Source: CAZDDW01 sp043811105
GTDB taxonomy: Bacteria; Patescibacteriota; Patescibacteriia; UBA9934; CAZDDW01
Direction of reading: 5' to 3'
Assembly (NCBI GenBank): GCA_043811105.1
Contig: JBDRNK010000007.1
Span: 1-25,503, forward strand
DNA: 25,503 nt
The notes under the pieces were generated by a model. That model made no database searches. It was not told where the DNA came from and saw nothing but the letters and a program-made list of their open reading frames with translations. Both the position numbers and the translations under genes were made by a program. This document shows, piece after piece, positions 7,223 to 12,899 of this stretch. How positions within the stretch are numbered: the stretch's first letter is position 1; each line of letters begins with the position of its first letter.

Positions 7223-7375
7223 TTACTCAAGCCAAAGAAACACGCCCATAGTAAAGATCAAATACATGGCTAACGACAAATCTTTTGTCTGCTTGGTTTT
7301 TATAACTTTAATTGTTTGCGGAAAAAAGGCTAAAGTTGTACAAATGGCCACTATTAGTCCAATGGTTGTATGCAT
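7223..7375 (-). pseudogene. Truncated SemiSWEET-type sugar transporter
   Basis: A 50-residue reading frame from ATG 7375, preceded by AGGAAA. It contains the PQ-loop signature and neighbouring motif: LAFFPQTIKVIKTKQTKDLS then MYLIFTMGVFLWLE and a stop. SemiSWEETs are about 85-95 residues with three helices; here the frame ends where the family normally continues 'YG(I)LI'. The codons after the TAA read RVLIK and then a second stop, so helix 3 is lost. Probably a decayed gene; a functional two-helix product is unlikely. It overlaps no other gene. Confidence 0.65.
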
Positions 7376-7409
7376 AGGATTTGTTTCCTGACCTCAAATT
7401 CTATTTTCC

Positions 7410-7937
7410 TTAATCCATGTGTATCGGTTTTGATAAATCATATTCGGCCTTTTTGCCAAACACAGCCATGCCCCAATTTATGTACTTCTTTCCGTTTTTA
7501 TCAACATCATGCCAGCGTTTCATAAATTCATTGTAAGTTAAATATGTGCGCAAGACTGATGAAGGATCCTCAAAATATAATTTGGTTTTATCATAACCAA
7601 TTGCTACGACATAATGTCCGTCAACCCAGTCTTTTTCCCAATCAACATTATTTTTTTCAGTCCAGGCCTGGACAAGTAAAATTACCGGTATTTCATTGTC
7701 AAGATATTGTTTGATATCATCAATCTCCATCTTTCCGCTTTTTTGTTTGAGTCCATATTTCTTTACCACTTTTTTTATTCCGGAAATTGGTGTTCCACCA
7801 CGAGTTGTTCCGGCTATTTTCATAACAATTGATTCTCGGACATCTATTCCATAGTAAGCTAAAACAGATTGAATGGCGTTTGCACCACAATCCCAATTGT
7901 ACGTTTGACGTAACTCAGAAAATTTTAGAGTCTTCAT
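7410..7937 (-). CDS. C39-like cysteine peptidase domain protein
   Basis: About 175 residues from ATG 7937; an upstream TTG at 7955 is less likely. Family motifs: RQTYNWDCGANAIQSVLAYYG with Q11 and nucleophile C17, GHYVVAIGYD with H108, and YFEDPSS with D124, giving the C39 Gln-Cys-His-Asp set. No signal peptide and no ABC-transporter domain, so it is a free-standing papain-fold peptidase or peptidase-like protein. The next gene downstream of the following repeat (8075-9181) has a related fold, so the two may be functionally linked. Confidence 0.8.
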   Translation of the reverse strand: MKTLKFSELRQTYNWDCGANAIQSVLAYYGIDVRESIVMKIAGTTRGGTPISGIKKVVKKYGLKQKSGKMEIDDIKQYLDNEIPVILLVQAWTEKNNVDWEKDWVDGHYVVAIGYDKTKLYFEDPSSVLRTYLTYNEFMKRWHDVDKNGKKYINWGMAVFGKKAEYDLSKPIHMD

Positions 7938-7987
7938 ATTAGACTGATTATTCAAAACTTGCCATCAGGTTTCCTAAGATCGGGGTC

Positions 7988-8056
7988 AGGTCTTTACTTT
8001 TAGACTATGGCTTGGTTTATCGAACTAACATTACCACGACTCTTGCTTATTTTCAA
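7988..8056. repeat. 70-bp dispersed repeat, copy A
   Basis: Runs from AGGTCTTTACTTTTAGAC to GCTTATTTTCAA and is nearly identical to 12763-12832 (a few substitutions and one indel), same orientation. GGGGTCAGGTCT at its left edge links it to the GGTCTGACC motif family. The two copies bracket the accessory genes at 8075-12700. Confidence 0.85.
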
Positions 8057-8057
8057 C

Positions 8058-8082
8058 AAAAAAAGCCTTGAAAATCAAGGCC
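8058..8082 (-). terminator. Terminator overlapping the stop codon of the membrane C39-like gene
   Basis: On the minus strand GCCTTGA/TCAAGGC (loop TTT) is followed by seven T's. The stop codon TGA at 8077-8075 forms part of the stem, so the last codons and the terminator share sequence. Confidence 0.85.
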
Positions 8083-9181
8083 ATAGGGCGGCTGCTTCTT
8101 TGTACAAAGGCAAGACTTCGGTCAACAGTTCAGCCAGATATTCTTCATCTCCATACAACGGAAGATCAGGGCCACGCAACTCTCTGGCTTGATCATAAAA
8201 GTTAGCAATTTCCAAATATTTATCAGCTAGCTTCTTATTGCCCTTGTTCAAAAAATAATAATACAAAGCAACGGTTGATGGGGTGTCGTAGTCATAGGTA
8301 TAAATCCAGGAAATATTTTGACTTGCATCAAGATTCTTTAAAATGCCAATAGTCGTTTCAATGTTTTCCGGTGCTTCCAAAGCATTGGTTCTGTTTTCCT
8401 GATACAACTCTGCGTCGGTTATTCTAGGCCCGGTTTTTTCATACCAAAAGAACTGATCATCTCCGCTCCAATTATCGAAAAAATCATCATTGGACATGTA
8501 CCAGGTCTGGTTCAGGACAGTCACTTCCAATAAATCCTTAGGTTGATCTTCGAGGGCGATGTCTTCAGACTCCGGATTAGCCAACCAAATCCCCTGATCA
8601 TCATAACCAATCAAAGGCAAAAAACTTCCTTTGATGTGAACAATTGGAATAATTCCAACGGTCAACAGCTTTTTGACGAACAAAAGTTCCTCGTCAGCAT
8701 TTTTAAAATAAATCAAATTCTCCGATTCAATATCAGGAAAAACATTTCGCGGTGGTTGAATCGAACTGGTTGAACCGCGATAGAAAGTGTAGCCAAGATT
8801 TTCAAAAGAATGAATGCCATTGAGCGCCGGGCCGTAACGTTCCTGTTCGTTCCGACCGGCCATGAAAAGAGTTGGGTTGCCGTGAAGAACGAAAGTGTGA
8901 AAATCAATGTCAGGTTCCAGATAACTCATGATGCTACTCTGGGCCAACAGCCAACAAAATCCACCGGTGGTGATAACATAACTCTGAACCGGATATATAA
9001 TTTCTTCCAAAGGCTCAGCTAAGAGTACGGTTTGAAAATGTTCAGATAAAAAGGCTTGATCATTTTCGTATTCCTCTTGGTTTGGCCAGTTTTTATAAAC
9101 GACAATAATTGTCAGAACAAGACAGGTAATAACAGCTGATATCAATAGCGACATCAGGGTAGAGATTTTTTTGTTTTTCAT
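8075..9181 (-). CDS. Membrane-anchored C39-like (papain-fold) protein
   Basis: About 368 residues from ATG 9181 (MKNKKISTLM). One transmembrane segment at residues 10-29 (signal anchor) is followed by an extracellular domain. GGFCWLLAQSSIMSYLEPD places a Cys at the head of a helix as in C39-like domains, and IIPIVHIKGSFLPLIGYDDQG then WLANPES resemble the His and Asp/Asn motifs. The C-terminal ~110 residues look helical, with a TPR-like feel (ALYYYFLNKGNKKLADKYLEIANFY). Peptidase activity is unproven. The gene is preceded by TAAAAT close to the start and ended by an intrinsic terminator. No precise family recognised. Confidence 0.75.
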   Translation of the reverse strand: MKNKKISTLMSLLISAVITCLVLTIIVVYKNWPNQEEYENDQAFLSEHFQTVLLAEPLEEIIYPVQSYVITTGGFCWLLAQSSIMSYLEPDIDFHTFVLHGNPTLFMAGRNEQERYGPALNGIHSFENLGYTFYRGSTSSIQPPRNVFPDIESENLIYFKNADEELLFVKKLLTVGIIPIVHIKGSFLPLIGYDDQGIWLANPESEDIALEDQPKDLLEVTVLNQTWYMSNDDFFDNWSGDDQFFWYEKTGPRITDAELYQENRTNALEAPENIETTIGILKNLDASQNISWIYTYDYDTPSTVALYYYFLNKGNKKLADKYLEIANFYDQARELRGPDLPLYGDEEYLAELLTEVLPLYKEAAALWP

Positions 9182-9207
9182 ATGTTGTAATTTTACCACA
9201 AAGAAAT

Positions 9208-9232
9208 AAAAAAAGCCTTGAAGATCAAGGTT
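9208..9232 (-). terminator. Terminator after the fic locus
   Basis: On the minus strand CCTTGAtctTCAAGG is followed by a run of seven T's. Same sequence family as the hairpins at 8058-8082 and 10077-10099. Confidence 0.8.
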
Positions 9233-9256
9233 ACCTTATACTCGAACAATCGCGAC

Positions 9257-9872
9257 TTATTCAAGGTTCACATCAAGACCCTTCTTTATTATTTTCGTCA
9301 TCGATTCGTGTTTCCCCGATACCCCTGCAATGCAGGCGTTGAGATATGCAGTACTTGTCGTTTTGCCCCAATCAATTGGATCATACCCTAAACTGACCAC
9401 CAGTAAATCCAGGAACAATCGTATGGTTCTGCCGTTTCCTTCTCTAAATGGATGAATTAGATTAAATTCATTGTGAATAATTGCCAATTTTTCAGATAGC
9501 TCGTTTTTATCTTTAAAACATTTTGACAGTTTTGTTTTTAAAAGGATTGCAAAATCTTCCAATGCTTTGTCAATATATTTAACCGGAGCAAATAACATCT
9601 CGTCTTTTGAGATATTCACTGTTCTGGTTTTACCGGCCCACTCATATAAAGTACCAAAAAAAATATTAATGAATAGAAAAAAATAAATCAAGGTCAAATT
9701 TGACCTTGCCTTTTTCTAGTAAATCAAAGAAATGTGTGTATGTATCGGCGAGAAGCAAAGTTTCTGCATCATTCAACTTCTTCTTACTTTTAATACCAAG
9801 TTTATTTTTGAGTATCCCTTGGCTGACACCAGCGGCCTCATCGCTGACGTGATACCGCGAATGCCCTGTCAT
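9257..9872 (-). pseudogene. fic: Fic-family protein, interrupted by a +1 frameshift
   Basis: The first frame (ATG 9872) gives RYHVSDEAAG, GILKNKLGI and FDLDLFFSIH then TAA at about 9666. The second frame resumes the Fic sequence at FFGTLYEWAGKTRTVNISK and carries the intact catalytic motif HPFREGNGRTIR, ending at 9257. Removing one T just after the CAT codon (9669-9674 region) joins SIH to NIFFGTLYEW in the usual register. The site lies beside an eight-T run, so it may be a real phase-variable or inactivating mutation or a sequencing error. Fic enzymes AMPylate target proteins. The start overlaps the 3' end of the antitoxin gene by 35 nt in another frame. Confidence 0.8.
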
Positions 9873-9996
9873 AAGTTTTCAAAGTTTGAATAAGCTTTGT
9901 ATTTTTCTTTGCCTGATTAAAACTTAGCCCTTCCATTTTCGAGGATTGAGATACGGCCTTTTGAATCTTTTTAGCGTTTACTGATTTTTTTTTCAT
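9838..9996 (-). CDS. Fic-inhibitory antitoxin (VbhA-like small protein)
   Basis: A 52-residue basic protein from ATG 9996 (MKKKSVNAKK). It contains SSKMEGLSF, matching the inhibitory-helix motif [S/T]xxxE[G/N] of class I Fic antitoxins, in which the Glu blocks the ATP gamma-phosphate site. The gene lies directly upstream of fic, overlaps it by 35 nt, and is preceded by a consensus-like promoter. Size, motif and position together support an antitoxin of the VbhA type. The nine-A run just after the start codon is a slippery tract. Intact, whereas the toxin is frameshifted. Confidence 0.75.
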   Translation of the reverse strand: MKKKSVNAKKIQKAVSQSSKMEGLSFNQAKKNTKLIQTLKTYDRAFAVSRQR

Positions 9997-10021
9997 AATG
10001 ATATATCGCTTATCTATGTGT

Positions 10022-10050
10022 ATAATAACACTTTATTTGGATTATTTCAA
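10022..10050 (-). promoter_or_regulatory. Promoter of the Fic antitoxin-toxin operon
   Basis: Minus strand TTGAAA (10050-10045), 17-nt spacer, TATTAT (10027-10022), about 26 nt ahead of the antitoxin ATG. The palindrome GATATATC (about 10000-10007) lies between the expected start site and the ATG and could be an operator, though it is short. Confidence 0.7.
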
Positions 10051-10076
10051 GAATATTATTAAGCCAATTAATATAC

Positions 10077-10099
10077 AAAAAAGCCTTGAAAATCAAAGC
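10077..10099 (-). terminator. Terminator-like hairpin, third copy of the GCCTTGA family
   Basis: On the minus strand GCTTTGA/TCAAGGC (one G-T pair) is followed by six T's. It would stop minus-strand transcription arriving from the cassette region before the fic promoter. Confidence 0.6.
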
Positions 10100-10106
10100 A
10101 GATCAC

Positions 10107-10135
10107 TTGACTTATATTGATTTCTGACCTAAGAT
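10107..10135 (+). promoter_or_regulatory. Promoter of the 46-residue gene
   Basis: TTGACT (10107-10112), 17-nt spacer, TAAGAT (10130-10135), 37 nt before the ATG at 10173. Confidence 0.65.
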
Positions 10136-10172
10136 CAACTCAGATCATTTCTCTCAAAGTGAGGAGGAGATA

Positions 10173-10313
10173 ATGGACGCTCTGGATTGGGTCGCCGCTG
10201 GCTTCGGAATCATCACCATGCCTCTAGCACTGTTCATCTTATACAAGTGGACTGCCTTCTGCCTGGAAGGTGTCCTGACGCGGGCCCGCAGGCCACACGA
10301 GCTGAATCACTGA
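10173..10313 (+). CDS. 46-residue single-pass membrane protein
   Basis: ATG 10173 follows a very strong Shine-Dalgarno (GAGGAGGAG, 10161-10169) and a good promoter; a hairpin terminator follows the TGA at 10311-10313. The product begins MDALDWVAAGFGIITMPLAL, continues FILYKWTAF, and ends in an Arg-rich polar tail (TRARRPHELNH): one transmembrane helix at about residues 7-24 with a basic end, suggesting the C-terminus is cytoplasmic. The gene is clearly GC-richer than its surroundings and is a complete transcription unit. Family unknown. Confidence 0.75.
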   Translation: MDALDWVAAGFGIITMPLALFILYKWTAFCLEGVLTRARRPHELNH

Positions 10314-10333
10314 AATAGCAAGCTAATCAACCA

Positions 10334-10355
10334 ACCAACTCGGTTGGTCTTTTAT
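10334..10355 (+). terminator. Terminator of the 46-residue gene
   Basis: ACCAAC tcg GTTGGT stem-loop (10334-10348) followed by CTTTTATTTT. Confidence 0.75.
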
Positions 10356-10464
10356 TTTCAACAAAAAAAGCCTTGAAGGGCAATGTTTATCTGGCCGGTG
10401 TCAAATCAAAATTCAAAACGACGTGTTTGTTCGTACGTACGGACAAATCCGTCGTGTCCGTATT
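10354..10464. other. Repeat-derived spacer at the left end of the cassette-like array
   Basis: Begins with ATTTTCAACAAAAAAAG (also at 8049-8065) and a decayed GCCTTGA hairpin. Then comes a GTACGGACA/TGTCCGTAT hairpin (about 10437-10461) flanked by CGACG/CGTCG arms. No integron-type core was recognised on this side, so the downstream site of the HEAT-repeat cassette may be lost or too divergent. Confidence 0.4.
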
Positions 10465-11064
10465 TTAGAATACATAATGCTTTACAACAGCAAGACAATC
10501 GTCACAACCCTTCCATAAAAAAACTTCGTGCTTCAATTTTGGATGCTTGCGGATGAGCTTGACAAGAGAAGATGCTACTGCCCTCCAAACAAATTTTTCT
10601 TGGTCCTTTGCTAAAACTTTCAATAGTTTCAACGATTCTTCAGAATATGACTGGCCGAACCAAACCCCCAAGCACATAGCCACATTCCAGCGGACATTTT
10701 TGTTATTAACTTTCATCCATTTTCTAAGTCTTTTGAATGTAGTATCAGGGTCTTTGTATCCCACATGTGATAATGCAAAAGGGCCACAATTTTTTCTTAC
10801 ATAAATGTCGTCGTCATACATAAGCGGATCAAGTATATCCAAAGCATCCGGAATATATTCTTTCTTAATGCGAAGTAATCCAACCTCAACAACACGACGA
10901 ATGTTTGGGTTTGATTCAGCCACCCATTGTTTCCAGATTGGTAGATACTCTAAGAAATCTTTGTCATTTATTGCTTTGATGTCTTTGGTAGCATCTTCTC
11001 GAACACCCCAATTTGGTGAATCCGCCATTTTTCTAATTTTAGCAAGGAGTTTTTTGTCTACCAT
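10465..11064 (-). CDS. HEAT-repeat protein, AlkD-like
   Basis: A 199-residue all-helical protein. Regular helical pairs such as NWGVREDATKDI, NPNIRRVVEVGLL, DIYVRKNCGPFAL and NKNVRWNVAMCLG repeat about every 38-40 residues with the conserved VR step of HEAT repeats. The pattern resembles DNA-alkylation-repair (AlkD-type) or generic HEAT scaffold proteins; catalytic assignment is not justified. ATG 11064 lies only 15 nt inside a GTATAAC core site (11079-11085), with almost no leader. Same strand as the two following orphan genes; looks like a cassette cargo gene. Confidence 0.75.
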   Translation of the reverse strand: MVDKKLLAKIRKMADSPNWGVREDATKDIKAINDKDFLEYLPIWKQWVAESNPNIRRVVEVGLLRIKKEYIPDALDILDPLMYDDDIYVRKNCGPFALSHVGYKDPDTTFKRLRKWMKVNNKNVRWNVAMCLGVWFGQSYSEESLKLLKVLAKDQEKFVWRAVASSLVKLIRKHPKLKHEVFLWKGCDDCLAVVKHYVF

Positions 11065-11078
11065 ATTTTTTGAATTGC

Positions 11079-11425
11079 GTATAACGTGCGCCGCTATGCG
11101 AAGTTCCCCTGCCTTGGCGGGGGAATTTGGGCATCAGCCGCGTAGCGGTTGATAGGCGACGTCGCTTGGCGACGTTGCCGGCCCTTGAGCATAGGGGCGC
11201 ACGATAGGCAACGAAGCGAAGCGATGTTGCCTATCGTTTATGAATATCTGATGTTTTCATCCCGACTTTTCGGCACGAATTTTATTTTTCAGACATTCTT
11301 TGTTTGTAGATATCCCGCCCACATCTTCATCAAAAAGAGGGATGAAAATATGGGCGGAAGAAAAATGACAGTCCATTAAAGAATAAAAAAGTCATTTTTC
11401 TGTAGCCAGATATTCATTGTTATAC
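11079..11425. mobile_element. attC-like composite recombination site / multi-hairpin spacer
   Basis: Bounded by GTATAAC (11079-11085) and its reverse complement GTTATAC (11419-11425). Contents in order: CGTGCGCCgCTATGC (11085-11099) pairing with 11189-11203 (14/15) around three internal hairpins (11104-11125, 11133-11153, 11155-11179); a perfect 11-bp hairpin CGATAGGCAAC/GTTGCCTATCG (11202-11236); a perfect 11-bp pair ATGAATATCTG (11240-11250) with CAGATATTCAT (11407-11417) enclosing further hairpins at 11315-11357 and 11360-11399. No coding capacity. Nested core and stem symmetry is the layout of an integron attC site, but 347 bp is much longer than usual, so two fused sites or extra insertions are possible. 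Confidence 0.5.
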
Positions 11426-11872
11426 GCTGTAATAAAAAGCCGATTCGTTAATGATTTTGGCGATTTATTGTTTTTTCTCGACTTTAGTCCAAATACATGA
11501 ATGGTCTGCTAACTTTTCTCCTTTGTAATTATTTTCAGGCGTGCCGTTTGTGTAGGCAGTAGATAATCGAATGTCTTTGATTTCCGGATCTCTGCGATAA
11601 AAATCTATTGTTGCCTGTAGTTTATCATTTGGCATGTTTCTATCCAGTCTAAATCCTTCTGCATCCCATTTATCTGCTAACGCCTGAAAATCTTCAAAAG
11701 TTTCACATTGGGAAACTTCGGGCATTGGTGTTGGTTCGAATTTTTCTTTTTCCATAATTTTGTAAGTTAATTATTACTTTGATTATATTACAAGTTATAC
11801 TCGACCGCTGCAAATAAATCGCCAAAATTATTATTATTCAATCACAATCGGCTTTTTATTATGGCGTATAAA
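11419..11872. repeat. Inverted repeats enclosing the 96-residue gene
   Basis: Left arm 11419-11467 and right arm 11815-11872 are inverted copies: AATAAAAAGCCGATT (11431-11445) matches 11846-11860 perfectly, ATTTTGGCGATTTA (11454-11467) matches 11815-11828 perfectly, and TTATACGC occurs at both outer ends. The gene's TAA stop lies inside the left arm. Confidence 0.8.
11465..11755 (-). CDS. Hypothetical 96-residue cassette protein
   Basis: From ATG 11755 (MEKEKFEPTPMPEVSQCETF). An acidic, soluble protein with no signal peptide; the middle (FEDFQALADKWDAEGFRLDR) is helical and the end is strand-like (DIRLSTAYTNGTPENNYKG). No family recognised. The gene lies entirely between the inverted repeats at 11419-11467 and 11815-11872, its stop codon falling in the left arm. 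Minus-strand TATAAT at 11787-11782, 27 nt before the ATG, may drive it, but a matching -35 is not clear. Considered real because of its boundaries and start context. Confidence 0.65.
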   Translation of the reverse strand: MEKEKFEPTPMPEVSQCETFEDFQALADKWDAEGFRLDRNMPNDKLQATIDFYRRDPEIKDIRLSTAYTNGTPENNYKGEKLADHSCIWTKVEKKQ

Positions 11873-12022
11873 GGGCGGCGTTTATGCAATCGTGGCGGGA
11901 AGATGACGTAGTCATCAGACCGACATGTTGCATAAACGACAGTTGTGCGGAGCTTCGCGACGCACGACTGGCGTGTAACGCCGCCCTTTGTGTGCAAGTG
12001 AGCGGAGCGAAATTGCGCACAA
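11866..12022. repeat. Cruciform-forming spacer
   Basis: A perfect 13-bp outer stem AAAGGGCGGCGTT (11870-11882) / AACGCCGCCCTTT (11977-11989) encloses a CGTTTATGCAA/TTGCATAAACG stem (11879-11889 with 11928-11938) capped by GATGACgtaGTCATC (11902-11916), and a CAGTTGTGCG/CGCACGACTG hairpin (11940-11970). A further hairpin TTGTGTGCAA/TTGCGCACAA spans 11988-12022. GTATAAA at 11866-11872 is one base from the GTATAAC core. No gene. Confidence 0.7.
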
Positions 12023-12142
12023 CGTTCCAGAATATGCGATGTTTGGTAGGGCTATAATATCGCGAAGCGGTAGCCCTGCCAAATATGGGTGAAGAGAGGA
12101 GGAGGTACGACGACGAACGGAACCGCATATTCTGTGTTAGGC
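12017..12142. mobile_element. attC-like recombination site after the DUF6624-like cassette
   Basis: 126 bp. One end is GTTAGGC (12136-12142), a canonical GTTRRRY core; the other is GCACAAC (12017-12023), a weak RYYYAAC match whose AAC/GTT can pair. CAGAATATGCG (12028-12038) pairs perfectly with CGCATATTCTG (12124-12134), as expected of L-box stems, and TTTGGtAGGGCTA (12042-12054) pairs with 12071-12083 in the interior. Length resembles the long Vibrio-type attC sites. Confidence 0.55.
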
Positions 12143-12658
12143 GCTGTTTCTGCCGTACAATTTTTGCATACGTTTTTTATACTCATCTAAAGTTTCGAGC
12201 CCTACATCTTTTCGTCGCTCATCAACTTTCTCTTCGTTAGCTATTGGTTGTGGCACAAGTTGACCATCGGAATTTTTATGAAATTGTGTTCCGTAGGTTT
12301 GAGGCCTTCCATCTCCAACAGCAATGCGATCTTCAAGGTAAGCAATGTTTCGTTTTGAAACTTCACCCACAGGCTCCGACTTCATGAGTTCAAGACATCT
12401 TTTCTGAAATTCAAGGTCATGGTCGGCGTGTTGAACAAGTAACCATGCATTAGAGGAGCCTTTTTCTCCAACTTTAGAGATGGAAAGCCAGCCCATTTCA
12501 TCAATAATGATTTTCATGCGTTCTGTGTTCCGATGGTCAACGGTTTCATCCCACTCATTAGGATTATCGGTACAACGATTACGCATATCTTGATCTACTT
12601 CAACCATGTTTTGAAGCTCATCAACTATGGCTCGAAACTGTTTGGGTTCTTTTTCCAT
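12137..12658 (-). CDS. DUF6624-like protein
   Basis: A 173-residue soluble protein whose pattern matches DUF6624: DHRNTERMKIIIDEMGWLS, SNAWLLVQHADHDLEFQK, GEVSKRNIAYLEDRIAV, GRPQTYGTQFH, then DERRKDVGLETLDEYKKRM. Function of the family is unknown. Cassette-like boundaries: its TAA (12139-12137) lies within the GTTAGGC core, and the codons for its last residues (GRNSA) are part of an inverted repeat (12136-12154) matching 12678-12696 at 17 of 19 positions. ATG 12658 is 32 nt inside the upstream core. No promoter of its own is obvious. Confidence 0.8.
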   Translation of the reverse strand: MEKEPKQFRAIVDELQNMVEVDQDMRNRCTDNPNEWDETVDHRNTERMKIIIDEMGWLSISKVGEKGSSNAWLLVQHADHDLEFQKRCLELMKSEPVGEVSKRNIAYLEDRIAVGDGRPQTYGTQFHKNSDGQLVPQPIANEEKVDERRKDVGLETLDEYKKRMQKLYGRNSA

Positions 12659-12677
12659 ATTTTATATTTTAGCAGTA

Positions 12678-12696
12678 GGCAGAAATGGCGCCTAAC
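12678..12696. mobile_element. Right boundary core site of the cassette-like array
   Basis: GGCAGAAATGGCGCCTAAC: read on the minus strand it begins GTTAGGC, the crossover-type core, and leads straight into the DUF6624-like gene. It is the inverted partner of 12136-12154. Beyond it (12697-12762) no attC-like palindrome, attI or integrase gene is visible. Confidence 0.55.
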
Positions 12697-12762
12697 TGGT
12701 TTTTAGGTGAATGTACTTCTCATCCACATCTATATTTTGTAGCATATGTGTAAATCGTGCTT

Positions 12763-12832
12763 AGGTCTTTGCTTTTAGGCTCTGGCGTTGGTTTATCGAA
12801 CTAACATTACCACGACTCTTGCTTATTTTCAA
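12763..12832. repeat. 70-bp dispersed repeat, copy B
   Basis: Near-identical to 7988-8056 in the same orientation, from AGGTCTTTGCTTTTAGGC to TATTTTCAA. It sits between the cassette-like array and the SPFH gene and contributes the probable -35 box of that gene. Confidence 0.85.
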
Positions 12833-12848
12833 ATTAAAGTGCTAAGAT
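12819..12848 (+). promoter_or_regulatory. Candidate promoter of the SPFH gene
   Basis: TTGCTT (12819-12824), 18-nt spacer, TAAGAT (12843-12848). The -35 part is supplied by the 70-bp repeat. Medium-quality match. Confidence 0.45.
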
Positions 12849-12870
12849 GAATTTGTTCGATTATTAATCA

Positions 12871-12895
12871 TGACGCCCTTACGGTCGTCTTTCCC
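12871..12895. repeat. Family-1 single unit at the SPFH start
   Basis: A 25-bp unit ending TTTCCC with stem GACGcC/GGtCGTC (one mismatch) around CTTACG. It begins inside an ATG at 12870 that is in frame with the gene, 4 nt upstream of the ATG at 12900. Confidence 0.75.
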
Positions 12896-12899
12896 ACAT

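Noticed and set aside
10000..10007. GATATATC palindrome as a firm operator for the Fic locus
   Set aside because: Eight bases of AT-rich palindrome is too little evidence; mentioned only as a possibility.
11149..11379. Plus-strand open frame of 76 codons in the cassette spacer
   Set aside because: It lies across several perfect hairpins, has no ribosome-binding site, and its composition is that of the palindromes.
11859..12128. Minus-strand open frame of 89 codons
   Set aside because: Covers the cruciform and attC-like region; the translation is low-complexity Ser/Arg/His and is explained by the structured DNA.
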